Source of the DNA: Natronoflexus pectinivorans
GTDB taxonomy: Bacteria; Bacteroidota; Bacteroidia; Bacteroidales; Marinilabiliaceae
NCBI RefSeq assembly: GCF_004345615.1
Contig: NZ_SLWK01000015.1
Span: 1-64,000 of the forward strand
DNA: 64,000 nucleotides
Direction of reading: 5' to 3'
Within the stretch, counting starts at the first letter, position 1, and every line of letters begins with the position of its first letter. Below, piece after piece: positions 45,634 to 52,667 of the stretch. The translations under genes and the position numbers were made by a program. Under the pieces are notes generated by a model, which ran no database searches, was not told the origin of the DNA, and saw only the letters and a list, made by a program, of their open reading frames with translations.

Positions 45634-45880
45634 GGAATGACTGGATTGGCGAGTTTCCGATTCTCGGAATTATGCTCTCCCAAGGCTTTGGGAACAACTA
45701 AAAAACAAATTATAACCATATGAAACGAGCCATGAGAAAGCTTTTCTCACACAGGGGAATGACTGGATTGGCGAGTTCCATGTGACCTTAAGATACAAAT
45801 TATAGACACATAAAACGAGTCCCGAGGTTTCGGGACTCGTTTTATTGTTACTTAAAATCAAATTATAGATCCATGAAATA
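45634..45880 (+). repeat. Degenerate repeat units with CAAATTATA boxes and hairpins
   Basis: A 22-bp direct repeat (GGAATGACTGGATTGGCGAG plus TT) occurs at 45634-45655 and 45756-45777. Three CAAATTATA boxes follow, near 45707, 45796 and 45858, the first two leading to AAACGAG. Between them lie the small hairpins TCCCAAGGCTTTGGGA, GAGAAAGCTTTTCTC and TCCCGAGGTTTCGGGA. The GAGTTCCATGTGA box near 45773 matches the minus strand near 24245-24257. Confidence 0.75.
45812..45843. terminator. Bidirectional terminator
   Basis: A perfect 14-bp stem with core CGAGTCCCGA (45812-45825 with 45830-45843), loop GGTT and flanking A/T runs lies between the convergent protease and nitroreductase genes. It is also the hairpin of the local repeat unit. 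Confidence 0.88.
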
Positions 45881-45913
45881 AGATAAAAACCTCAACTTTG
45901 AGTTTTTTTAATT

Positions 45914-46543
45914 TCAAACTTTTGTTACAAAATCCTTTAATTCTTTCCTTACTTTTGGTCTTTTGCTGTAATCATCTTCATCGGAACGGAAACCTACAGT
46001 TGCCATTACCACAGCATGCAGTCCCTTATCTTTCAGTCCTAAAATTTCATCAAACCCACTGTTATCAAAACCCTCCATGGGACAGGCATCAATGCCTTCA
46101 ATGGCAGCAGTGGTGAGCAGGAATCCCAAGGTGATATATGCCTGACGGGCTGCCCAGTTAAATCTTTCTTCAGGTGATTTTCCATCTAGAGAACCCACCA
46201 TCATGTCACGAAATCCTTTTAAATCTCCCACAGAAACCCCCTGAACTTTCGCAGTGCGAGCCACGTACTCTTCAATATCGGCAACGGTTACGTCTTTTTT
46301 AACCGCAAACACAAAAACCTGTGAAGCCTCTGTAACTTGTGGCTGGCCGTAAGCAGATTTACTAAGTTTTTCGCGAACCGAGGAATCTTCAATCACGTAA
46401 AGTTCAAATGGCTGCACACCATAGGATGTAGGTGCCATGCGAACGGCCTCGATGAGTAAATCCAATTGCTCTTTACTGAGTTTCTTACTCTTGTCGAATT
46501 TTTTGATGGCATAACGCCAATTTAGTTGCTTTAGAATATCCAT
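45914..46543 (-). CDS. Nitroreductase family NAD(P)H oxidoreductase
   Basis: This 209-residue FMN-dependent protein has the N-terminal RYAIKKFDKSKKLS, MAPTSYGVQPFELYVI (FMN contacts), AARQAYITLGFLLTTAAIEG and the C-terminal VGFRSDEDDYSKRPKVR. It resembles the NfsB/YdgI-type group acting on nitroaromatics, quinones or flavins. It is monocistronic, with convergent terminator repeats downstream. A CATCTTTG element close to the promoter consensus lies about 50 nt upstream. The physiological substrate is unknown. Confidence 0.9.
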   Translation of the reverse strand: MDILKQLNWRYAIKKFDKSKKLSKEQLDLLIEAVRMAPTSYGVQPFELYVIEDSSVREKLSKSAYGQPQVTEASQVFVFAVKKDVTVADIEEYVARTAKVQGVSVGDLKGFRDMMVGSLDGKSPEERFNWAARQAYITLGFLLTTAAIEGIDACPMEGFDNSGFDEILGLKDKGLHAVVMATVGFRSDEDDYSKRPKVRKELKDFVTKV

Positions 46544-46640
46544 AACTATCAGTTTTATGATTTTTGTTTAATTTTTATTATTACTAAGATAAACAAAGAT
46601 GTGAATATTTGGTTCAAATTTGTTTTGAATTCAAATTATA
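46544..46640. other. Left part of the 807-bp gap before queC
   Basis: The region 46544-47350 has no large gene. Its left part holds the nitroreductase promoter; the middle is a hairpin array (46640-46940); the right part is the queC promoter and long leader with a possible 40-codon frame. Confidence 0.5.
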
Positions 46641-46940
46641 AAGTTGATACTTTTGCCCTTACAGGGCAACTTTTGGTATAATATTATTCCATATTAATAT
46701 GGCGTTGCCCTATGTTACTGATGGCGCCCCGTTGGGGCTATAAAGCCTTTCAGGCTTTATAACCACGAAGGTGGTTTAATCTGAGTAACCGCTAATAGAA
46801 TTTGCGGTTAACAGATAGTCAACGCTCTGAGAATCCTGAAAGGATTAAATTTGTTTAAATTATAGCAAATTAGCTATAAATGCAAAACTTGAGTAATTAC
46901 TTAAAAATGTAAAAGTTCAACTCCGAATCGGAGTTGAGGT
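46640..46940. repeat. Intergenic array of short hairpins (REP-like)
   Basis: At least eight perfect small palindromes follow one another: TTGCCCT..AGGGCAA (46653-46669), CCATATTAATATGG (46689-46702), GCCCCGTTGGGGC near 46726, AAAGCCTTTCAGGCTTT near 46742, AACCAC..GTGGTT (46761-46776), AACCGC..GCGGTT near 46787-46809, AATCCT..AGGATT (46832-46846), TATAGC..GCTATA (46861-46878) and CAACTCCGA..TCGGAGTTG (46918-46936). The style resembles dispersed noncoding elements found widely in Bacteroidota. Confidence 0.7.
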
Positions 46941-47055
46941 ATTTATATGTATCCTTCCGCAGGCTAAAACTTACGTATATATAGTGCGATGTCCTTTCAT
47001 TACATGCAAAACAACTGCCATTATATAAATCAACGAAAACGCCATCATTTAGATG

Positions 47056-47083
47056 TTGAACCAAAAATATATTTCTATCTTTG
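47056..47083 (+). promoter_or_regulatory. Candidate promoter of queC-queE-queF
   Basis: TTG (47056-47058), a 17-bp spacer and TATCTTTG (47076-47083) fit the Bacteroidota consensus. It would give a leader of about 260 nt before the queC ATG. Confidence 0.55.
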
Positions 47084-47137
47084 CAGCAGCAATAAGACAG
47101 TTCGAAACCATCCTGTCTATAAACAAAACTATGGGCC

Positions 47138-47260
47138 ATGAATAAGATACATGCGCAAAAATGTGTTTTACAATGCATGTGGTGCATTGTAAATTACTTT
47201 CCAATTGTGCCGGTGATGTTTGGCATCACCGATGATTATCTTTCCTTCGTCTTCCTATAG
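47138..47260 (+). CDS. Possible 40-codon hydrophobic leader peptide
   Basis: An ATG at 47138 opens 40 codons to TAG at 47258-47260, giving a cysteine-containing hydrophobic peptide with CMWCIVNYFPIVPVMFG. It lies in the long queC leader downstream of the promoter and overlaps two hairpins. No family is recognised, and chance is a real possibility. Confidence 0.2.
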   Translation: MNKIHAQKCVLQCMWCIVNYFPIVPVMFGITDDYLSFVFL

Positions 47261-47350
47261 TTTTTCATTTCAGGATTGTTACAGACATGGTTTTTGTTGC
47301 TTCCATGATGTTTTAAACATCATTTGCATAAACTATATTTTTTCTATTTG

Positions 47351-48037
47351 ATGAAACGAGCAGTAATACTATTATCAGGGGGACTAGATTCCGCAGTTAC
47401 TCTATGGCTTGCCAAAAGCGAGGGGTATGAATTGCACACCTTAAGTTTTGATTATGGACAAAGGCATAAAAGGGAGTTAGAAGCAGCAGCCAAAATTGCC
47501 GAAGTGGCCGGAGTTAAAGAACATCGGCTGGTTACCATTAATATGGATCAATGGGGAGGCTCATCGCTTACCGATAAAAACATGGAAGTTGAAGATGGAG
47601 ATGTAAACCGAACAGATATTCCGGTGACTTATGTTCCTGCAAGAAATATGGTCTTTTTATCCATTGCAGCATCGTACGCAGAAGCCATTGATGCGCAAAA
47701 CATTTTTATTGGCGTAAGTCAGGTGGACTACTCGGGATATGTTGATTGTAGGGAATCGTTTATTAAAGCCATGGAGAATGCCATTAACCAAGGAACTGTT
47801 ATGGCTGCAGAAAAGAACCGACCAATTACCATACATGCTCCGTTCATTTATAAAACCAAAACCGAAGAGATTCAAATTGGAGCAAAACTTGGCGTTCCTT
47901 TCGGGTTAACCTGGAGTTGTTATCGTGGAGGAGAAAAACCATGCGGTACATGCGACAGTTGCCTTCTACGGGCAAAAGCTTTTCAGGAAGCAGGAGTAGT
48001 GGATGAAGGAGGAACGGAAATAGGAAACCGGAAATAG
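47351..48037 (+). CDS. queC: 7-cyano-7-deazaguanine synthase
   Basis: QueC converts 7-carboxy-7-deazaguanine to preQ0 with ATP and ammonia, on the queuosine pathway. The PP-loop [10 protein letters not shown] lies at 6-15, and the C-terminal zinc cysteines lie in [18 protein letters not shown] 47351 ([11 protein letters not shown]) is chosen over a TTG nine codons upstream. It has 228 residues. The last codons (GNRK) and the stop lie inside the first units of a 7-bp tandem repeat, so the C-terminus has apparently been remodelled by the repeat. QueE follows. Confidence 0.96.
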   Translation: MKRAVILLSGGLDSAVTLWLAKSEGYELHTLSFDYGQRHKRELEAAAKIAEVAGVKEHRLVTINMDQWGGSSLTDKNMEVEDGDVNRTDIPVTYVPARNMVFLSIAASYAEAIDAQNIFIGVSQVDYSGYVDCRESFIKAMENAINQGTVMAAEKNRPITIHAPFIYKTKTEEIQIGAKLGVPFGLTWSCYRGGEKPCGTCDSCLLRAKAFQEAGVVDEGGTEIGNRK

Positions 48038-48178
48038 GAAACCGGAGAACGGAAACCGGAAATAGGAGAACGGAAACTGGAGACCGTTTGAAAAAGGAGA
48101 AAAGAGGGGCAAATTATGATTCAACAAACAGTTATAAAACATAAATTTTCGGTTTCCGGTCTTCGGACTCCGGTTTCC
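48016..48178. repeat. Inverted heptad-repeat element 1 (queC/queE)
   Basis: Ten head-to-tail 7-bp units of type GGARAYN run from 48016 to 48085; the first two 14-bp pairs, GGAAATAGGAAACC, are identical. After a 65-nt centre, four 7-bp units of the opposite strand follow at 48151-48178 (GGTTTCC, GGTCTTC, GGACTCC, GGTTTCC). The arms are complementary, so transcript or single-strand DNA can fold on itself. Confidence 0.85.
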
Positions 48179-48193
48179 GAAAAGTTAAAAGCA

Positions 48194-49054
48194 ATGTCAA
48201 CAAAAATAGTATTAGCCAACGAGGGGGTATTTCCCATCACAAAAGATATTAACGGCGCTGCTTTATCGCAGCTGCCTGCTACCGCCATACCTGTTGCCGG
48301 AACCATTCAGGGTGAAGGAAAACTGGCGGGTGTACCCTCTCTGTTTATCAGATTTTCGTCGTGCAATCTGCGATGCATCTGGCAGTTACCTGATGGCAGC
48401 TACAGCCGGTGCGATACACCATACGCCTCTTTTGATACACAACAAGTGGTTCATACAACCGTAAAAGAGGTCATCCAATTGGTTAAGAAAAACCTGGGTT
48501 CGATTCGCCACGTGGTGATTACCGGTGGTGAACCCCTCATGCAAAAAGATGCTTTAGCTGAACTGGCCTGTGGATTAAAAAATGAATTGAACGTTCATTT
48601 AACCATAGAAACCAATGGCAGCATGTTCAATAAAGATGTAGCTGAAAACATCGATTTGTTCAGCATTTCGCCTAAACTGGCTAATTCAGAACCCAATCCT
48701 GAAAAACTGAAAGCATTGGGGTTGAATCCATCGGGGCCTCTCTCCTACCATGCACAGCGCCGGTATAACAGTAAAGCTTTACAATCGTACATCAATCTTT
48801 GCAATGAGAGCGATAAAGAGATGCAGCTGAAATTTGTGGTAGGTAAACCAGAGGATGAACAGGAAATCATCAATGATTTTCTGAACCAACTTAACGGTTG
48901 GAAACCATCTGACATCATGCTGATGCCTTTGGGTGCCAACGAAGAGGAACTCAAACAAACCACTCCGCTAACGCTTGAAATGGCTATCCGAAACGGATGG
49001 CGATTCACTCCTCGTGTTCATATTGATATATTTGGATGTAAACCGGGTGTTTAA
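48194..49054 (+). CDS. queE: 7-carboxy-7-deazaguanine synthase (radical SAM)
   Basis: QueE rearranges 6-carboxytetrahydropterin to 7-carboxy-7-deazaguanine using SAM and a 4Fe-4S cluster. GTIQGEG is at 37-43. The cluster cysteines are Cys57, Cys61 and Cys73, so the usual CX3CX2C has become CX3CX11C by a nine-residue insertion (QLPDGSYSR). VITGGEPLMQ and IETNGSM follow. The start at 48194 (MSTKIVLANEG) is chosen because the open frame upstream to 48116 runs through repeat element 1 and encodes unrelated residues. It lies between queC and queF; queD is not in the window. Confidence 0.9.
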   Translation: MSTKIVLANEGVFPITKDINGAALSQLPATAIPVAGTIQGEGKLAGVPSLFIRFSSCNLRCIWQLPDGSYSRCDTPYASFDTQQVVHTTVKEVIQLVKKNLGSIRHVVITGGEPLMQKDALAELACGLKNELNVHLTIETNGSMFNKDVAENIDLFSISPKLANSEPNPEKLKALGLNPSGPLSYHAQRRYNSKALQSYINLCNESDKEMQLKFVVGKPEDEQEIINDFLNQLNGWKPSDIMLMPLGANEEELKQTTPLTLEMAIRNGWRFTPRVHIDIFGCKPGV

Positions 49055-49076
49055 CTTTTAATAATTTTGTAATTAC

Positions 49077-49958
49077 ATGCAGCCAATTGAAGCCAAACTA
49101 CTGGGTCAACAGATAGCTTATCCTCAGAAATATACACCGGAAATTCTGGTGGCTGTTCCTCGTTCTCTCAACAGGGAGATTTACAAAATCGACGACAAAC
49201 AGCTTCCCTTTATAGGATGTGACATTTGGCACACGTATGAATTAAGCTTCCTTACTTTGAGAGGATTACCGGTGGCAGGCATGCTAAAACTGAGATATTC
49301 TTCCGACAGCACTTTTCTTGTGGAGAGTAAATCGCTGAAGCTATATCTCAACAGCTTTAACATGGAGCGGTTTGGTAGTGATGCTGAAACCGGGGTGAAA
49401 GAGGTCGTGGAAATCATAAAAAAAGACCTTTCCGATATATTAAAAACAGCAGTTGAAGTGACCTTCTTTAGTGATTCAGATGAGGTAATCACTCATTTTG
49501 ATTTTCATGGCTACCAGCTACTTGAAACGCTGGATGAAATAAAAAACGTTGATTTTAACACATTCAACGAAACTCCGGAACTTTTAATACCAACCGATAA
49601 ACTCACTGGTAAAATAACTGTCGCCACTCATTTGTTACGCAGTAATTGCAAAATCACCAATCAGCCCGACTGGGGTTCTGCATTCATTTTATTGAAAGCT
49701 GAACAACTACCGGAACTAAAAGGACTGCTTCAATACCTGGTTTCAATTAGAAACGAAAATCATTTTCACGAAGAGATATGTGAAATGATTTACAAGCGCT
49801 TATGGGACAAATTCTCACCCGAAGAGTTAATGGTGGCATGTATTTACACTCGCCGTGGCGGAATTGATATTTGCCCCGTTAGGGCAAATAGTGAAGAGCT
49901 GTTTCCAAAATTTCTTTGCAATGCAAAGGAATTATCTGCAAAAATGCTCAGGCAATAA
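49077..49958 (+). CDS. queF: NADPH-dependent 7-cyano-7-deazaguanine reductase, long type
   Basis: QueF reduces preQ0 to preQ1. The 293 residues belong to the bimodular (E. coli-like) tunnelling-fold form. The QueF signature ESKSLKLYLNSFN is in the first half; the catalytic cysteine in LRSNCKITNQPDWG and the substrate glutamate in NHFHEEICE are in the second half. It begins 22 nt after queE and closes the que operon. The convergent SDR gene ends 3 nt away. Confidence 0.95.
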   Translation: MQPIEAKLLGQQIAYPQKYTPEILVAVPRSLNREIYKIDDKQLPFIGCDIWHTYELSFLTLRGLPVAGMLKLRYSSDSTFLVESKSLKLYLNSFNMERFGSDAETGVKEVVEIIKKDLSDILKTAVEVTFFSDSDEVITHFDFHGYQLLETLDEIKNVDFNTFNETPELLIPTDKLTGKITVATHLLRSNCKITNQPDWGSAFILLKAEQLPELKGLLQYLVSIRNENHFHEEICEMIYKRLWDKFSPEELMVACIYTRRGGIDICPVRANSEELFPKFLCNAKELSAKMLRQ

Positions 49959-49961
49959 AAA

Positions 49962-50744
49962 TTAATCCTTTCTTGGAATAAAATTATTCTCCTGTGTTAC
50001 GCCTCCATCCACCGGAATAATGGCACCTGAAATCCATGAGGATTCATCCGACATCAAAAAACGAATGATGGACGCGATATCATCTTTACGGCCAACCCGC
50101 CGCAGGGGATGTCGTAATCTGGCTTTTTCCACCATCTCTTCGTACTGCTCTTTTGTTTGAACAATATTGTTATCAAAGTGAATATTGGTTTTGACCAGCC
50201 CCGGGTTCACTGAATTAACTCTGATGTTATAAGGACCCAAATCTCCGGCTAAAAACCGAGTAAGCATATCCAAACCTGCCTTTGAAACCGAGTAGGCAAT
50301 GCTGGTTCCGGGTCTTAACCCGGCAATGGATGAAATGTTGACAACAGATGCTCCGTTTGCCTTTCGCAACAAAGGAAGCATGGTTTTTACAAGCATAAAA
50401 GGCCCTGTAAGATTTACATCCATCATTTTTTGCCAATCCTCAATGCTCACAGTCTCCAGTGAACCAACAGCAATCACTCCCGCACTGTTGACTATGCCAT
50501 GTAATAAACCAAATTTCTCATTTATGTAGTGATAAACTTTTTCAACATCCTCCCTATTGGCAACATCGGCCGTAATAAAATCAAGTTTGCCTTTTAAATT
50601 GGGTTGTTCGTTAATGGCTCGTTCAACTTTGTCCATACTCCGACTCATTGAAATAACATGGTTTCCCTCGTTGGCAAGCACCTCTCCCGCCGCAAGCCCA
50701 ATTCCTGAACTTCCTCCGGTAATCAGAAAAACTTTCTTTGTCAT
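49962..50744 (-). CDS. SDR family oxidoreductase (FabG-like)
   Basis: This 260-residue classical short-chain dehydrogenase has the cofactor motif TGGSSGIG at 9-16, NSAGV at 86-90, and catalytic Ser138/139, Tyr151 and Lys155 in YSVSKAG. No acidic residue clearly selects NAD over NADP, and the substrate is unknown. It starts 14 nt after the hcpR stop on the same strand, so it is probably cotranscribed with that regulator and may belong to the nitrosative-stress response. Confidence 0.88.
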   Translation of the reverse strand: MTKKVFLITGGSSGIGLAAGEVLANEGNHVISMSRSMDKVERAINEQPNLKGKLDFITADVANREDVEKVYHYINEKFGLLHGIVNSAGVIAVGSLETVSIEDWQKMMDVNLTGPFMLVKTMLPLLRKANGASVVNISSIAGLRPGTSIAYSVSKAGLDMLTRFLAGDLGPYNIRVNSVNPGLVKTNIHFDNNIVQTKEQYEEMVEKARLRHPLRRVGRKDDIASIIRFLMSDESSWISGAIIPVDGGVTQENNFIPRKD

Positions 50745-50758
50745 GATAAGTTCTTTTG

Positions 50759-51436
50759 TTACTTTCCTAAATACTCCTTCAATACTACTCTCTTAATTAT
50801 TTGAATACTTTTCCCTTCTGCTTTAATGGTTCCTTCATTATGCAGTTCGCGTAATGCGCGACTCAATGAAGGCCTTGCCACTCCAAACAACTCCGCCAAC
50901 TCTTCCTGCGTTTTAGTAAGTGTTACAACCCCTTTCTCATGGCGGTCGAGCTCCAGGAGAAAATGCGCTATTTTACCTCGTAAACTTTGAAATGACAAGA
51001 ATTTAAGCTTTCCTGATATAAATTGAGCCCTGTTTGAAACAGCATTCATAAAACTGGTAAGAAAACTCGCATTCTTCTGCATTAAATCAATCACCGACTG
51101 CTTGGGAAACAACAAATTAACCGTAGGTTCGTTGGCAGTTACAGTCACCGGGTAACGGTTATTGTTTCCAAAAAGAAATGCAATGGCAAGAGGCCGTGGA
51201 GGAACAATATCCTCTATTTTAAGGACTTTCCCGTTCAAATCCATCATTTCTCCACGTACACTGCCTTCAATTAAAACTTGCAGCGATTTACATTCATCAC
51301 CACTAAAGGCAATCACCTCTCCTTCATCATATTTCTTAACCTGATAATGAACAGTACCCAACAGATTCTTTAATTCCTCCTCACTTTCGATTCCCGAAAA
51401 CAAGGGAGATTGCATTAATGCGGATATATATATCAT
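50759..51436 (-). CDS. hcpR: Crp/Fnr family regulator, probable HcpR
   Basis: The N-terminal cyclic-nucleotide-type sensor domain covers about 1-115, a dimerisation helix follows, and a C-terminal winged helix-turn-helix lies at about 175-205 (TQEELAELFGVARPSLSRAL). There is only one cysteine (Cys49), so an Fnr-type iron-sulfur cluster is ruled out. The gene is divergent from ferredoxin-hcp with a perfect palindromic operator between them. The context fits HcpR, which activates hcp in response to nitric oxide in anaerobes, including Porphyromonas. The symbol rests on context plus family. Confidence 0.83.
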   Translation of the reverse strand: MIYISALMQSPLFSGIESEEELKNLLGTVHYQVKKYDEGEVIAFSGDECKSLQVLIEGSVRGEMMDLNGKVLKIEDIVPPRPLAIAFLFGNNNRYPVTVTANEPTVNLLFPKQSVIDLMQKNASFLTSFMNAVSNRAQFISGKLKFLSFQSLRGKIAHFLLELDRHEKGVVTLTKTQEELAELFGVARPSLSRALRELHNEGTIKAEGKSIQIIKRVVLKEYLGK

Positions 51437-51477
51437 GTGCTTAAGTTCTATGTGTCTATGCGATAAATATTAATAAG

Positions 51478-51509
51478 CAAAGGTAACAACCATTAAGCTG
51501 ACAGGCAAA
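51478..51509 (-). promoter_or_regulatory. Promoter of hcpR
   Basis: The minus strand shows TTTG (51506-51509), a 20-bp spacer and TACCTTTG (51478-51485), a good match to the phylum consensus, 42 nt before the hcpR start. Confidence 0.7.
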
Positions 51510-51545
51510 AACCATAAAAGCCGATTTTTCGAAAAAAAATCTCCT

Positions 51546-51565
51546 TTTGTAACCTATGTTACAAA
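51546..51565. promoter_or_regulatory. HcpR-type operator upstream of ferredoxin-hcp
   Basis: TTTGTAACCTATGTTACAAA is a perfect 8-bp inverted repeat around CTAT. Its centre lies about 34 bp before the -7 box at 51586-51593, placing it near -42 to -45, the class II activator position for Crp/Fnr proteins. Confidence 0.85.
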
Positions 51566-51585
51566 TTTCAGGCATTGAAGTACCC

Positions 51586-51593
51586 TATTTTTG
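51586..51593 (+). promoter_or_regulatory. -7 element of the ferredoxin-hcp promoter
   Basis: TATTTTTG matches TAnnTTTG, 39 nt before the ferredoxin start. The -33 position shows no TTG and is covered by the operator, as expected for an activator-dependent promoter. Confidence 0.7.
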
Positions 51594-51631
51594 TATTGTA
51601 AATTTAAACATGTACAATAAAACATATCACC

Positions 51632-52507
51632 ATGCTGAGAGAAGTTGTAAATATAAACGAAGAGCTGTGCGACGGATGTGGCGATTGCGTTCCCGCCTGT
51701 CATGAAGGAGCATTGCAAATTATAGATGGAAAAGCCCGCTTAATCAGCGACCTTTTATGCGATGGTCTAGGTGCTTGCCTCGGACATTGCCCCCAGGAAG
51801 CCATCACAATTGAAAAACGCGAGGCAGAACCTTACGATGAAGTGAAAGTGATACAACTCATCATCCCGAAAGGAAAAAACACCGTACTGGCTCATCTCAA
51901 GCATTTAAGAGACCATCAGGAGTTCGATTTTATGAAGCAAGCCATGCAATACATGCAGGCCAATCGTAACTCTTTACCATTTAATCTGGATGAAATTGTT
52001 CGAGAAATGCACAAGCCCAAAGTTGGCGTGATGCACGGACACCAGGGGGGCGGTTGTCCAGGCTCTGCTGAGAGGGCCATTCAAAAGCCGACACCAGATG
52101 CTCCTTCAGCCGCCATTTCCGGAGCTTCAGAACTGCGTCAATGGCCGGTGCAGATGCACCTCATCAACCCGGCATCGCCTATGTTTGCCGGAAGCGACAT
52201 GGTGTTGGCTGCCGATTGCGCTGCCTTTGCCATGGGAGATTTTCACAACAGGGTGTTGAAGGGTAAAACCGTAGGCATCGCTTGTCCTAAACTCGACCAG
52301 GGAACAGAATCCTACATGCAAAAACTGATTCGCCTGATTGACGAAGCCAAGATAAACACCTTATCGGTGGTCATTATGGAAGTGCCATGCTGCTCGGGAC
52401 TCCTTCAAATGGCCAAAATGGCTGTTTCGCAAGCTTCACGAAAAATTCCCCTCAAAATGATGAAAATTTCAATTGCAGGGGAAGTATTAATGGAAGAATG
52501 GGTATAA
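51632..52507 (+). CDS. 4Fe-4S ferredoxin-domain protein associated with Hcp
   Basis: The 291 residues begin with a dicluster ferredoxin domain. Cluster 1 ligands Cys13, 16, 19 and 23 are complete (CDGCGDCVPAC). The second site has Cys43, Cys49 and Cys53, but Leu46 replaces the expected second cysteine (CDGLGACLGHC). A linker with a GGGCPG motif and a C-terminal domain with IACPKLDQG and EVPCCSGL follow; the CC pair resembles heterodisulfide-reductase-like sites. It probably passes electrons to the downstream Hcp. It lies under the HcpR operator, 160 nt ahead of hcp. Confidence 0.85.
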   Translation: MLREVVNINEELCDGCGDCVPACHEGALQIIDGKARLISDLLCDGLGACLGHCPQEAITIEKREAEPYDEVKVIQLIIPKGKNTVLAHLKHLRDHQEFDFMKQAMQYMQANRNSLPFNLDEIVREMHKPKVGVMHGHQGGGCPGSAERAIQKPTPDAPSAAISGASELRQWPVQMHLINPASPMFAGSDMVLAADCAAFAMGDFHNRVLKGKTVGIACPKLDQGTESYMQKLIRLIDEAKINTLSVVIMEVPCCSGLLQMAKMAVSQASRKIPLKMMKISIAGEVLMEEWV

Positions 52508-52510
52508 GAA

Positions 52511-52631
52511 GGGAGACAGGAGAAGGGAAATCGGAGAACGTAATAGGGAGTGAATGTAATGATTGGAATTTAGTTATGGAAATCTCAAATTAGAAAAATC
52601 AATTAAGCGAGATTCCAGTCTCCGGTCTCCA
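52511..52631. repeat. Inverted heptad-repeat element 2 (ferredoxin/hcp)
   Basis: Six head-to-tail 7-bp units (GGGAGAC, AGGAGAA, GGGAAAT, CGGAGAA, CGTAATA, GGGAGTG) run from 52511 to 52552. After 58 nt, three 7-bp units of opposite strand sense follow (GATTCCA, GTCTCCG, GTCTCCA; 52611-52631). The layout is the same as element 1, and the repeat starts 3 nt after the ferredoxin stop. Confidence 0.8.
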
Positions 52632-52667
52632 AAAACAATATTAACAATTTTAAAAAAAATAGAAACT

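Larger units (their letters stand above)
45543..45913. other. 371-bp repeat-bearing intergenic region
   Basis: This gap between the giant protease gene and the convergent nitroreductase gene holds no gene. It consists mainly of degenerate copies of the interspersed repeat described at 45634-45880 and a strong terminator. Confidence 0.7.

Noticed and set aside
46897-47187. 96-residue minus-strand frame in the queC upstream region
   Set aside because: It is cysteine- and histidine-rich by chance composition, runs antisense through the promoter and hairpins, and matches no family.
47084-47350. preQ1 riboswitch upstream of queC
   Set aside because: The leader has hairpins, but I could not find the compact C-rich stem plus A-rich tail (ATAAAAAACTA type) of preQ1-I, and the known preQ1-II and -III classes do not fit. 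I left it as an unclassified leader.
48116-48193. N-terminal extension of queE from the ATG at 48116
   Set aside because: The extra 26 residues are encoded by the heptad-repeat element and precede a good family start (MSTKIVLANEG).
52563-52667. N-terminal extension of hcp from 52563
   Set aside because: The extra 35 residues come from repeat element 2; Hcp proteins begin with M-x-M-F-C-x2-C as at 52668.
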